This document shows, one piece after another, positions 35,163-43,090 of a stretch of DNA of 64,000 nt (the stretch's first letter is position 1; every line of letters starts with the position of its first letter). The stretch spans positions 27,043-91,042 of the forward strand of contig SFEL01000011.1 in assembly GCA_004557245.1 (NCBI GenBank). Direction: 5' to 3'. The position numbers and the translations under genes are program-made. Source of the stretch: Clostridiales bacterium (GTDB lineage: Bacteria; Bacillota; Clostridia; Christensenellales; CAG-138). A model generated the notes under the pieces. It made no database searches. It had not been told where the DNA came from and worked only from the letters and a program-made list of their open reading frames with translations.

Positions 35163-35215
35163 TTAGAGACGGATATTGTATAATAATAAATAATATATTA
35201 TTTTTGAAAAAGGTA

Positions 35216-35244
35216 TTGACAGCCTGAAAAACCCGGAGTAGAAT
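35216..35244 (+). promoter_or_regulatory. Promoter of the tyrosine-attenuated importer operon
   Basis: TTGACA (35216-35221), 17 bp, TAGAAT (35239-35244). Predicted start near 35251, which puts the leader-peptide ATG about 27 nt into the transcript. Confidence 0.85.
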
Positions 35245-35277
35245 ATACCCAACATTTGAGAAAGGACGCGTAAGAAG

Positions 35278-35379
35278 ATGAAGATGTTCGCTGCTATAAA
35301 GAACGCCGGCATTTATTACTATTACTTTTATGCAACAGGTAATGGTTGTTTGTGCTGCGCGTCGAAGGCGAACCGATAA
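35278..35379 (+). CDS. Tyrosine-rich leader peptide (33 codons)
   Basis: ATG 35278 to TAA 35377-35379, with AAAGGA at 35261-35266. Codons 13-18 read Tyr-Tyr-Tyr-Tyr-Phe-Tyr (TAT TAC TAT TAC TTT TAT, 35314-35331), preceded by Ile and followed by Ala. A run of five Tyr in six codons in a 33-codon peptide directly ahead of a terminator is the hallmark of ribosome-mediated attenuation, as in the trp, his and phe leaders of enteric bacteria. The peptide ends with a Cys-rich tail that is probably irrelevant. A second in-frame ATG at 35284 could also serve as start. The downstream genes import an aromatic amino acid, which fits control by charged tRNA-Tyr. Confidence 0.85.
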   Translation: MKMFAAIKNAGIYYYYFYATGNGCLCCASKANR

Positions 35380-35435
35380 AGCTTACGATGATAAAAAGCC
35401 GCATGAGCAACCGCTCATGCGGCATTTTATTTTTT
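35332..35435 (+). promoter_or_regulatory. Attenuator: competing antiterminator and terminator
   Basis: Terminator: arms 35398-35408 and 35413-35423, 11 perfect pairs with loop AACC, then ATTTTATTTTTT. Antiterminator: 35344-35358 can pair with 35398-35412, 14 of 15 positions including three G-U pairs, which destroys the terminator's 5' arm. A protector pairing of GCAAC (35332-35336) with GTTGT (35345-35349) blocks the antiterminator. A ribosome stalled on the Tyr codons would cover 35332-35336 and release 35344-35358, giving readthrough. With ample Tyr-tRNA the terminator wins. Confidence 0.82.
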
Positions 35436-35466
35436 AAAAAATCTAATTTTTCAGGAGGAAAAAACC

Positions 35467-36495
35467 ATGAAAAAGACACTCGCTATACTGATGGCGGCAC
35501 TGATGCTGCTGGGCCTCACCGCCTGCAGCTCCGCACCCGAAGCGACCACTGAACCTGCGGCCACCGCAGAGCAGACCGAGCAGACCGAGCAGACTGCCGC
35601 TCCCGCAGAGGAGAAGCAGAGCTATACCGTAGGCATTTGCCAGCTGGTTCAGCATCCCGCTCTCGACGCTGCTACACAGGGCTTCAAGGACGTGCTTACC
35701 GAGCAGCTGGGCGACAGCGTGACCATCGAAGAGGGCAACGCCTCTAACGATATCCCCACCTGCGCTACTATAGTGAACGGCTTCGTTTCGTCTGAAGTAG
35801 ACCTTATAATGGCAAACGCCACTCCTGCTCTTCAGGCGGCTGTAGCGGCTACCAATACCATACCCATACTGGGCACTTCCGTTACCGAGTACGGCGTTGC
35901 GCTGAATATTTCAGACTTCTCCGGCACCGTGGGCGGCAACGTATCCGGCACCTCCGATTTGGCTCCTCTGGATCAGCAGGCGGCAATGGTAAAGGAGCTG
36001 TTCCCCGATGCAAAGACGGTGGGCATACTCTACTGCTCCGGCGAGGCTAACTCCGTATACCAGGCAAACGTTGTGAAGGAATGCCTCGAAGCTGACGGCC
36101 TGACCGTAAATATATTCACCTTCGCAGATTCCAATGACGTATCCACCGTAACCACCAGCGCTGTTGCCGAGAGCGACGTTCTGTACATTCCTACCGATAA
36201 CACCGCCGCCTCCTGCACCGAGGCCATAGCGGCCGTTACTGTTCCCGCCGGCGTACCCGTGATAGCGGGCGAAGAAGGCATCTGCAAGGGCTGCGGCTTG
36301 GCTACCCTGTCCATCAATTACTACGACCTTGGCCGCACCACTGGTGAAATGGCAGTTAAAATACTCAAGGGCGAGGCCGATATCTCCGAGATGCCTGTAG
36401 AATACTTCCAGGGACCCGTAAAGAAGTTCAACAAGGATATGGCTGAAAAGTTGAACGTAACTATCCCCGACGAATATGTCGCCATAGAGGATTAA
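35467..36495 (+). CDS. ABC importer binding lipoprotein, TrpX family (tyrosine-regulated)
   Basis: 342 residues. The lipoprotein signal ends LTAC with Cys20, then a Glu/Thr/Ala-rich linker with short repeats (AEQTEQTEQT). The mature region is an ABC_sub_bind-family protein: VGICQLVQHPALDAATQGF near 57, ANATPALQAAVAATNTIPILGTSVTEYG and LYIPTDNTAASC near 240. It is a paralogue of the lipoprotein at 12827-13867. The tyrosine-rich attenuator upstream makes tyrosine (or phenylalanine) the likely substrate. AGGAGG lies directly before ATG 35467, downstream of the terminator hairpin. Confidence 0.87.
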   Translation: MKKTLAILMAALMLLGLTACSSAPEATTEPAATAEQTEQTEQTAAPAEEKQSYTVGICQLVQHPALDAATQGFKDVLTEQLGDSVTIEEGNASNDIPTCATIVNGFVSSEVDLIMANATPALQAAVAATNTIPILGTSVTEYGVALNISDFSGTVGGNVSGTSDLAPLDQQAAMVKELFPDAKTVGILYCSGEANSVYQANVVKECLEADGLTVNIFTFADSNDVSTVTTSAVAESDVLYIPTDNTAASCTEAIAAVTVPAGVPVIAGEEGICKGCGLATLSINYYDLGRTTGEMAVKILKGEADISEMPVEYFQGPVKKFNKDMAEKLNVTIPDEYVAIED

Positions 36496-36541
36496 CAGGA
36501 AAAACTAAAAAGAAATAAGACAGAGCAAGAGGAGAAATGAG

Positions 36542-37498
36542 ATGAACGCAGCGGTTTGTTTGGGGCTTCCCAGTATCGCCAACCTGATATCCAGAATGCC
36601 GGGCGGTATTGCCCAGGGAATAATTTGGGGCATAATGGCACTTGGCCTATACATTACCTTCAGGTTGCTGGATATTGCGGACCTTACGGTGGACGGTTCC
36701 TTCGCAACCGGCGGCGCAGTAGCCATAATGCTTATAACCTCTGGCTGTCCTGCCTGGGCCGCGCTGATAGCGGCCCTTCTCGCAGGAACTGCTGCAGGGC
36801 TATGCACAGGAGTGCTGCACACCAGGCTTGGTATTCCCGCCATACTTTCCGGCATACTCACCCAGTTTGCGCTGTACTCCATCAACCTTCGCATAATGGG
36901 CATGTCCGCAAACCGCTCAGCTAATCCGGATACCTTCAAGCTGCTCATCACCATGCGCAGCGTACCCAAAGCCATACTGACAGGCGCTGTGTTAGCTGCG
37001 GCCATAGTAGCGGTAATGTACTGGTACTTCGGTACAGAGCAGGGCTCGGCGATCCGCGCCACCGGTTCCAACCCCAACATGAGCAGGGCGCAGGGCATAA
37101 ACACCGACAACATGAAGCTCATCGGCCTTGCCATTTCAAACGGAATGGTGGCCCTCTCGGGAGGACTTATGGCCCAGTATCAGGGCTTCGCCGATGTAAA
37201 CATGGGCAGGGGCTCCATCGTTATAGGCCTTGCCGCCATAATAATCGGAGAGGTTCTGTGCGATGCCGCGTTCCGCAAGGGCTGTGAGTTTTACATGAGG
37301 CTGCTGTTTGTGATAGTCGGAGGTATAGTGTACTACATCGTAATGGTGATAATACTGTGGCTCAAGCTTGATCCAAACGACCTGAAGCTTTTTACCGCCA
37401 TAATAGTAGCCGTATTCCTTGCGGTGCCCCATATACAGGCGGAGCGAAAGAGCTCCTTCAAGATGGCGGGTAAGCGCAGCCTCAATGGGAAGGCCTGA
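36542..37498 (+). CDS. ABC importer permease, TrpY family
   Basis: 318 residues with about eight to nine hydrophobic segments. Shares DLTVDGSFATGG near 55, IRATGSNPNMSRAQGIN near 175 and ALSGGLMAQYQGFADVNMGRGSIVIGLAAIIIGE with the paralogue at 11855-12787 and other permeases of this family. It forms the membrane channel for the aromatic amino acid importer. ATG 36542 with GAGGAG upstream, 46 bp after the lipoprotein gene. Confidence 0.86.
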   Translation: MNAAVCLGLPSIANLISRMPGGIAQGIIWGIMALGLYITFRLLDIADLTVDGSFATGGAVAIMLITSGCPAWAALIAALLAGTAAGLCTGVLHTRLGIPAILSGILTQFALYSINLRIMGMSANRSANPDTFKLLITMRSVPKAILTGAVLAAAIVAVMYWYFGTEQGSAIRATGSNPNMSRAQGINTDNMKLIGLAISNGMVALSGGLMAQYQGFADVNMGRGSIVIGLAAIIIGEVLCDAAFRKGCEFYMRLLFVIVGGIVYYIVMVIILWLKLDPNDLKLFTAIIVAVFLAVPHIQAERKSSFKMAGKRSLNGKA

Positions 37499-37516
37499 TG
37501 AAAGGGGAGAGTAGAT

Positions 37517-38311
37517 ATGCTGAAGCTGGATAATATATGTAAGACCTTCAATCCGGGCACTATAAACGAAAAAAAAGCGCTGCAGAACCTTTCGCTGACC
37601 CTTAAACCGGGCGACTTTGTTACAGTCATAGGCGGCAATGGCGCAGGCAAGTCCACCATGCTCAACGCCATAGCTGGCGTATGGCCGGTGGACAGCGGCT
37701 CCATCACCATTGACGGCATAAACGTTACGGGCGAATGCGAGCACAAACGCGCCGCGTACATAGGCCGCGTATTTCAGGATCCAATGCTCGGCACCGCGCC
37801 AAATATGCAGATAGAAGAGAACCTCGCATTGGCAATGCGCCGCGGCAAGCGCCGCGGGCTGCGCTGGGGCGTAACAAAGGCCGAGCGGGAACAGTACCGG
37901 GACAGGCTGAAGGGCCTGGGTCTCGGCCTTGAGGACAGAATGACGGCTAAGGTGGGCCTGCTCTCCGGCGGTCAGCGTCAGGCGCTGACGCTGCTCATGG
38001 CGTCGCTGCAAAAGCCAAAGCTTTTGCTCCTCGACGAGCACACCGCTGCACTAGACCCCGCCACCGCCAAGAAGGTGCTGGACATATCCGACAGCATCAT
38101 CAGGGAGAACGGCCTTACCGCACTGATGATAACTCACAATATGAAGGACGCCATAAACCATGGCACGAGGCTCATCATGATGAACGAGGGGCATATAATA
38201 CTCGACGTGGAGGGCGAAGAAAAGAAAAAGCTGACCAAGCAGCAGCTGATGGAAAAGTTCGCCGAGATAGCGGGCAAGCAGGTAGAATCCGATAGGATAC
38301 TGCTGTCGTAA
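37517..38311 (+). CDS. ABC importer ATPase, TrpZ family
   Basis: 264 residues with Walker A GGNGAGKST (39-47), signature LSGGQRQ, Walker B LLLLDEHTAALD and a switch His in ITHNM. It hydrolyses ATP to drive the importer made with the two genes before it. It is strongly similar to the ATPase at 11070-11855 along the whole length, differing mainly in an extra basic segment (RRGKRRGLRWG) near residue 115. Start ATG 37517, preceded by AGGGGGAG. Confidence 0.88.
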   Translation: MLKLDNICKTFNPGTINEKKALQNLSLTLKPGDFVTVIGGNGAGKSTMLNAIAGVWPVDSGSITIDGINVTGECEHKRAAYIGRVFQDPMLGTAPNMQIEENLALAMRRGKRRGLRWGVTKAEREQYRDRLKGLGLGLEDRMTAKVGLLSGGQRQALTLLMASLQKPKLLLLDEHTAALDPATAKKVLDISDSIIRENGLTALMITHNMKDAINHGTRLIMMNEGHIILDVEGEEKKKLTKQQLMEKFAEIAGKQVESDRILLS

Positions 38312-38330
38312 ATTTTCATTCAGGCATTTC

Positions 38331-38366
38331 AGGGGCGCCGTCTAAGAAAAGCGGAGCCCCTTTAAT
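38331..38366 (+). terminator. Terminator of the tyrosine importer operon
   Basis: AGGGGC-CCG and CGG-GCCCCT arms, each with one unpaired base, around an A-rich loop, then TTTAATAT. Confidence 0.7.
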
Positions 38367-38539
38367 ATCGGTCTTTTGCACCACGCCGTGGTTAAGGCGA
38401 GTACTACCTCATATGACGATCAAACGCCTAAACATAATATGCTCCGGTGCCGGTGGACGTTGGTGGATTGCTTCATATCTTTGTGATATACTTTATTTGT
38501 AAAAGCACGGGGTAAATGGAATTTTGTGGGGGCTGTTTT

Positions 38540-39283
38540 ATGAATAAATTATTTCAAAAAAACGAAATATGGTTTGCGATAGTGTTCATCATAATATATG
38601 TGGTTGGCAGCAGCGTTGCTGATGTTATATCCGCCAGTATTGGAATTACAAAATTGATTACGCTGGCTTTTGATATTGTCCTTTCACTGTGTCTGTTCTT
38701 GTTTATAAAGAATAATCATTTGAACAGATATTTTGGATTGTGTAGGCCCCAATATCCCGCAGCCCGTTTCTTATATTATTTCCCACTGATTGTTCTGGCT
38801 TCTGTCAACATATGGTTTGGTGTTCAGATGAATATGCCTGTTGCAGATGCCATATGCTATGTGGGAAGCATGCTTTTTGTCGGATTCCTTGAGGAACTGA
38901 TTTTCAGGGGACTGTTGTTTAATGCTATGCGTAAGGATAATGTAGAAACTGCAATTATCGTGACCAGCATACTGTTTGGAATTGGACATATTGTTAATCT
39001 GTTTAATGGACGTGGAATGGAACTGGTTGCCAATATCTGCCAGGTGGTCTATGCCGCTGCCATCGGCTTCCTTTTTGTGACCATATTCTATAAAGGCGGA
39101 AGTTTGTGGCCTTGTATTATCACACATAGTATCGTGAACGCCATGAGCACTTTTGCAAATGATACTGTTGCGGCCAGATATCAAATTCCTATTGCCATGG
39201 TCATGGTGGTAATAGCAATGGCTTACGCGCTGATTTTGTGGAGGACAATTCCGGCAACTCAGAAATCCACCTGTGATAAATAA
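38540..39283 (+). CDS. CPBP-family intramembrane protease
   Basis: 247 residues, about seven to eight membrane segments. The CAAX protease/bacteriocin-processing (CPBP) motifs are complete: EE with R (Glu118, Glu119, Arg123, in EELIFRG), FGIGH (His150), and THSIVN (His196 and Asn200). These are glutamate-dependent intramembrane proteases, often linked to peptide maturation or immunity. Start ATG 38540 with GGGGG upstream. The gene is visibly more AT-rich than its neighbours and uses ATT for Ile, a sign of recent acquisition. No bacteriocin precursor is seen next to it. Confidence 0.85.
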   Translation: MNKLFQKNEIWFAIVFIIIYVVGSSVADVISASIGITKLITLAFDIVLSLCLFLFIKNNHLNRYFGLCRPQYPAARFLYYFPLIVLASVNIWFGVQMNMPVADAICYVGSMLFVGFLEELIFRGLLFNAMRKDNVETAIIVTSILFGIGHIVNLFNGRGMELVANICQVVYAAAIGFLFVTIFYKGGSLWPCIITHSIVNAMSTFANDTVAARYQIPIAMVMVVIAMAYALILWRTIPATQKSTCDK

Positions 39284-39423
39284 AGTATTCTCCTGATAAA
39301 TCCCGGTATGTAATTGATGCAAACCCGGCAGCGAAAGTACGTGCCTATCCATTCTGTGCGGCGTATTGCGCGTTCTGAGCCGTAAACTTGGACTTCAGCA
39401 GAGAAAAATGACGCCCCTTCAAT

Positions 39424-39461
39424 GCAAAAGCCAGCATGAAAAAAATGATGCTGGCTTTTGC
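39424..39461. terminator. 14-bp stem-loop between the CPBP gene and cotJC 3' part
   Basis: GCAAAAGCCAGCAT (39424-39437) pairs perfectly with ATGCTGGCTTTTGC (39448-39461). It lies between the convergent CPBP and cotJ transcription units. The T-run is inside the stem, so termination in either direction is plausible but not certain. Confidence 0.6.
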
Positions 39462-39513
39462 AATACTACTTTACGGATACCTGCGAAAGCACCGCCGCTT
39501 TTTTGGGATAATT

Positions 39514-39723
39514 TTACATATCCGCGCAGGGATTATTGGCCGGGCCCATGTTTAGGGTAAGGCCGGCGGTTATGCTGCTTTGCAGAATGTTCAGGCACTC
39601 GCCGAAGCGCTGGAAGTGAACTATCTCCCGTTCCCGCAGAAAGCGCAGGGGGTTAATTATGGCAGGGTCGTCCGTGAGCACCATCAGGTGTTCATATGTT
39701 GCTCTTGCCTTCTGCTCTGCTGC
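39514..39723 (-). CDS. cotJC: CotJC, C-terminal part (separated from its start by the element)
   Basis: Read on the minus strand from the core at 39723 down to TAA 39516-39514, the frame gives the end of a spore-coat manganese-catalase-like protein: EQKARATYEHLMVLTDDP, then PLRFLREREIVHFQRFGE, then a 20-residue tail. There is no start codon or ribosome binding site, so it cannot be expressed alone. Joined at the core to the N-terminal part (50991-50585) it continues exactly in frame: Ala-Ala-Glu-Gln-Lys with Glu136 formed across the junction, giving 202 residues. The LRFLREREIVHFQRF helix supplies conserved metal ligands of the ferritin-like fold. Confidence 0.92.
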   Translation of the reverse strand, partial: AAEQKARATYEHLMVLTDDPAIINPLRFLREREIVHFQRFGECLNILQSSITAGLTLNMGPANNPCADM

Positions 39724-39745
39724 TGTATCAAAAAGGCAACATTTT
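39716..39745. repeat. Left end of the cotJC element (attachment site)
   Basis: The core TCTGCTGC (39716-39723, plus strand) is shared with 50585-50592 in the same orientation. Four bases inside it begins the 18-base arm TCAAAAAGGCAACATTTT (39728-39745), whose exact inverted copy lies at 50557-50574. Crossover is predicted at the TC dinucleotide 39716-39717. Confidence 0.88.
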
Positions 39746-39756
39746 TTGCAGCTGTA

Positions 39757-41229
39757 TTAAAAGCTCCAGTGTATTTCCACAGGGACCTCCCAGCTGCCGG
39801 GCGAGCGCCTTCCGATGTATATGCGCTCTATCAAAGCTCCTGGGGCAGCGTTGTTCAGAGCGTCGAGCAGGACCGGGATATCTTCCCTGGTTGATGAGGG
39901 GCTGATTTGCTTCAGCTCTGCCGTACCCCTTGCGGCGGCATGCATAAGCCGCTGCTTTTCAGATGAAATGCGTTTGAGGGTATCTGAAAAGTCAGCCTCG
40001 CTTATGGAGCCTTCCGCTCTGTGGAGGTAAAGCTTTGCCATGGCTTCGGAATACATATCGATGCGTCCCTGCAGCTTTGAAATGCGCTTCGACAGCTGCA
40101 TCTGCCGGGAACTGCTGCACTGAATGCATCGTTCTTTTAGCATATCCGCGTCGAGGTGTTCTGAGGCGAGCTGGTTAAGCTCACACAGCACGGTACGCTC
40201 CAGACGCTTTACGGATATGAAACCACCGGGACAGGCAGCCTTTGATATATAGCGGCGGCTGCACCGAAGGTAGCTTTCGCCGTGGCTCCTTGCGGAGCGC
40301 ATGGGACTGCCGCAGCAGGCGCAGTAAACCCTGCCGGCAAAAGCGCCTGCCTTATTGCCGGCGAAGGGACGCGATTTTTCGGATATGAGCCGCTGTACGG
40401 TCTGCCATTGCTTTTCATCTATTATTGCCTCGTGCGTGTTTTCCACCCTGAACCACAGTTCCGGGGGTTTTGGCATGTTGCGCTTGGTCTTGTAGGATAC
40501 GCTGCCGTACCTGCCCTGAACCATATGGCCGATGTAGACCTCGTTTTGGAGCATGCGGGATATCGTGGCGTACTGCCACAGCCCGCCGCCGGGGGAGGGT
40601 ATGCCCCGGGCGTTGAGCTCCCGGGCTATAGACGTTTTTCCTTGGCCATTGGCGAATAACGAGAATACTTCCCGTACTGTAAAGGCCTTTTCCTCATCGA
40701 TGATGAGGTGCCCTTTTTGAGCCGGATCCTTGGCGTAGCCGTAGGGTGCGGAAGAACCTATGTGCAGCCCAAGACTCCTTCGGCTGTTCAGTACGCTCTT
40801 TATGCTATCGGACATGTCCTCGAGATACCACTCGTTCACGAGGCCGTTTATCTGGCGCGTCTTTTTGTTGCCCGGATCGTCGGTATCGCAGTTGTCCGCT
40901 ACGCTTACGAAGCGTATGCCCCAAATGGGGAACAGGCCGTGTATGTATTTTTCTACCAGCTCCAGCTCCCGGGTAAAGCGGGACTGGGTCTTACACAGTA
41001 CTACGTCGAAGTTTTTTGCTTCCGCGTCCTTTAACAGCCTGTTGAATTCCGGCCTGTTTCTGTCCGCCCCGGCATAGTCGTCGTCGCTGTATATATCGTA
41101 TATCTCCCAGCCTTGCGCGTCAGCGTACTGAGTGAGCAGCATCTTCTGGTTTTGTATGCTTCCGCTGTCCGCGCCATCGGCCTTGCCCTTATCCTCCTCG
41201 GACAGCCGGCAGTATATGGCGGCCCTCAT
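39757..41229 (-). CDS. Large serine recombinase of the cotJC element
   Basis: 490 residues. The resolvase domain starts MRAAIYCRLS with catalytic Ser10 and contains the arginine-rich SRFTRELELVE helix region. A recombinase domain follows (SSAPYGYAKDP, ARELNARGIPSPGGG). A zinc ribbon with CACCGSPM and LRCSRRY...CPG lies near 305-340, then a coiled-coil arm of about 75 residues and a short C terminus. This is the architecture of phage integrases and of SpoIVCA, the skin recombinase. ATG 41229 is preferred because its A overlaps the stop of the small gene upstream (ATGA); ATG 41262 has no good ribosome binding site. It lies 12 bp inside the left arm. Confidence 0.92.
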   Translation of the reverse strand: MRAAIYCRLSEEDKGKADGADSGSIQNQKMLLTQYADAQGWEIYDIYSDDDYAGADRNRPEFNRLLKDAEAKNFDVVLCKTQSRFTRELELVEKYIHGLFPIWGIRFVSVADNCDTDDPGNKKTRQINGLVNEWYLEDMSDSIKSVLNSRRSLGLHIGSSAPYGYAKDPAQKGHLIIDEEKAFTVREVFSLFANGQGKTSIARELNARGIPSPGGGLWQYATISRMLQNEVYIGHMVQGRYGSVSYKTKRNMPKPPELWFRVENTHEAIIDEKQWQTVQRLISEKSRPFAGNKAGAFAGRVYCACCGSPMRSARSHGESYLRCSRRYISKAACPGGFISVKRLERTVLCELNQLASEHLDADMLKERCIQCSSSRQMQLSKRISKLQGRIDMYSEAMAKLYLHRAEGSISEADFSDTLKRISSEKQRLMHAAARGTAELKQISPSSTREDIPVLLDALNNAAPGALIERIYIGRRSPGSWEVPVEIHWSF

Positions 41230-41336
41230 ATACTGCGCCTTTTGTTGAGCATTTGCAGCCATTTTTCCACAAACAGCTTTTTATCCGGGAACCGGCCATT
41301 TTTGAATACGCTTTTGCACATGGGTGATTTTGCCAA
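41226..41336 (-). CDS. 36-residue protein coupled to the recombinase
   Basis: TTG 41336 is seven bases after GGAGGTG, and the TGA overlaps the recombinase ATG (ATGA). The sequence is basic, with CKSVFKNGRFPDKK and then FVEKWLQMLNKRRSI, a probable amphipathic helix. Small basic proteins ahead of clostridial serine recombinases can have similar FxxKWxxxIN-type ends. It may be a recombination directionality factor, which serine integrases need for excision, or simply a translational lead-in. No promoter is clear; the AT-rich region 41350-41400 is where one should lie. Confidence 0.6.
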   Translation of the reverse strand: MAKSPMCKSVFKNGRFPDKKLFVEKWLQMLNKRRSI

Positions 41337-41523
41337 AAAACAACACCTCCAGTATATAAATATTAGGGTAGGATGCCGGTTATAATATGGATTGCTGTCA
41401 GTTTGTGATATTGACATAATAGATAACAAATATCGCATTATCCGGAATTCGAATGAATAACTGATGGGAAAAGAATTCACGTTGTTGTATACTATATGTG
41501 ATTAAGGATAAGGTGGGTTTGAT

Positions 41524-42477
41524 ATGGACATCAGCCTTCGGCAACTCGAGGCATTTATAAAGGTAGCGGAGCACAGAAGCTTCTCAAAGGCTGGGGACGA
41601 GCTGTTTTTGAGCCAGTCTACCATAAGCAGTCATGTGGCACAGCTGGAACAGTCGCTTCAGGTGACGCTCATAAAGCGCCGCGAAAAGAAGAACATAGAA
41701 CTTACTGAGGAAGGGCAGCGGGCGTATCGCGCAGCCCAGATAATAATCAATCAGGCGGAAATGCTGCAAAACATGTTCCGCAAGGAGGAGGCTGACCAGC
41801 CCCTTATATCCATTGCCGCCTCTACGGTGCCTTCAAGCTACATACTGCCGGATATAATGACGGGATTTTCCGATATCAGGCCGGAATGCAGGTTCTCCGT
41901 TCTTGACGGAGACAGTTCCTTTGCCCTTGAGCGGCTGCAAAACGGCGAGGCTGTGTTTGCGTTTGTAGGAACCAGCAGCCGCAAGACCATATTCAGCTAT
42001 CATACCGTCTGCCGCGACAGAATGGTGCTGATTACCCAAAATAATAAAGAGTTTGCCGAAAAAAAGGAAATGGGCGTGCTGGGCAATGAGCTGCTGGAAT
42101 GGCCCATGATAATGCGTGAGAGCGGCAGCGGCACTCGCCGGGAGACGGACAACTATCTCAAGAGCATAGGTATGTCCTCGGCGGATCTTAACGTGGCCGG
42201 CTACATGAACAACATTGAGGGAATAAAGAGCATGGTAGCTGCCGGAAAGGGCACCACCATACTTTCAGAGCGGGCGGCGGCGGACGCCATACGTGACGGC
42301 CGGGTGCTGTGCTTTGATCTTGAGGAAGACGGGCCGTATCGCGACATATACATCGCCTACCTCAAGAACCGCAGCTTTACCCAGACGGAACAGGCATTTT
42401 TGAATTACGTAAGGAACCGCAGCGGCGAAAAGCCGAAGCAGAACAAGAATAACAAGAAACTACTTAAGGAGGAATAA
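41524..42477 (+). CDS. LysR-family regulator, selenium-metabolism type
   Basis: 317 residues. An N-terminal winged helix-turn-helix (LRQLEAFIKVAEHRSFSKAGDELFLSQSTISSHVAQLE, about 5-43) is followed by a substrate-binding-type effector domain. It ends with a Lys/Asn-rich tail. LysR regulators of this type commonly stand ahead of yedF and a class-V aminotransferase in selenium-using anaerobes, exactly the order here. The gene leads directly into yedF (5 bp), so it is in the same transcription unit. ATG 41524. The signal it senses is unknown. Confidence 0.85.
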   Translation: MDISLRQLEAFIKVAEHRSFSKAGDELFLSQSTISSHVAQLEQSLQVTLIKRREKKNIELTEEGQRAYRAAQIIINQAEMLQNMFRKEEADQPLISIAASTVPSSYILPDIMTGFSDIRPECRFSVLDGDSSFALERLQNGEAVFAFVGTSSRKTIFSYHTVCRDRMVLITQNNKEFAEKKEMGVLGNELLEWPMIMRESGSGTRRETDNYLKSIGMSSADLNVAGYMNNIEGIKSMVAAGKGTTILSERAAADAIRDGRVLCFDLEEDGPYRDIYIAYLKNRSFTQTEQAFLNYVRNRSGEKPKQNKNNKKLLKEE

Positions 42478-42481
42478 CAAA

Positions 42482-43090
42482 ATGGCAAACGTAAAAGTAA
42501 ACGCGGTAGGCGATCAATGCCCAATACCGGTAGTAAAGGCTACCAAGGCTCTTGGCGAGTTCAAGGAAGCAGGCACCCTTGAGGTACAGGTTGACAATGA
42601 GATAGCCATACAGAACCTTACCCGCCTTGCCGACAGCAAGGGCCTCAAGAGCAGGAGCGAAAAGCTGGGAGATAATCTTTTTGCCATTACTATGGAAGTG
42701 AACGGCCCCCTGACCATGGGCGGCGAGGATCTTTCCTGCCATACCGACAACAGGGGAGACTTCGTGGTTGCAATAGATACAGATGCAATGGGCCGGGGTT
42801 CCGATGATCTGGGCCGCACACTTATGAAGGGCTTCATCTATGCCGTATCCCAGCTGGAGACCCTGCCTAAAACTATACTGTTCTACAACGGCGGCGCCAA
42901 GCTCACTACCGAGGGTTCCGTATCACTGGAGGATCTCAAGAGCATGGAAGCTCAGGGTGTGCAGATACTCACCTGCGGCACCTGCCTTAACTTCTACGGC
43001 CTTGCCGATAAACTGGCGGTAGGCAGCGTTACCAATATGTACGTAATAGTAGAAACTCTGGCTAAGGCCGGAAAGGTCATCAAACCGTGA
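42482..43090 (+). CDS. yedF: Sulfurtransferase-like selenium metabolism protein YedF
   Basis: 202 residues in two parts. The N-terminal TusA/SirA-like domain has the CPIP motif with Cys13. The C-terminal DsrE-like domain has LTCGTCLNFYG with Cys165 and Cys168. This two-domain arrangement defines the YedF family, which occurs with selenophosphate and selenocysteine genes and is thought to carry selenium or sulfur as a persulfide/perselenide. AAGGAGG precedes ATG 42482. Its stop overlaps the next start (GTGA). selD and selA are not in the window. Confidence 0.9.
   Translation: MANVKVNAVGDQCPIPVVKATKALGEFKEAGTLEVQVDNEIAIQNLTRLADSKGLKSRSEKLGDNLFAITMEVNGPLTMGGEDLSCHTDNRGDFVVAIDTDAMGRGSDDLGRTLMKGFIYAVSQLETLPKTILFYNGGAKLTTEGSVSLEDLKSMEAQGVQILTCGTCLNFYGLADKLAVGSVTNMYVIVETLAKAGKVIKP

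Noticed and set aside
39366..39560. 64-codon plus-strand frame between the CPBP gene and the element
   Set aside because: Overlaps the 14-bp stem-loop and the antisense of the CotJC C-terminal part, which is clearly the real signal.
41226..41480. Longer 84-codon version of the small gene before the recombinase
   Set aside because: The upstream half crosses the probable promoter region; only the TTG at 41336 has a good ribosome binding site.
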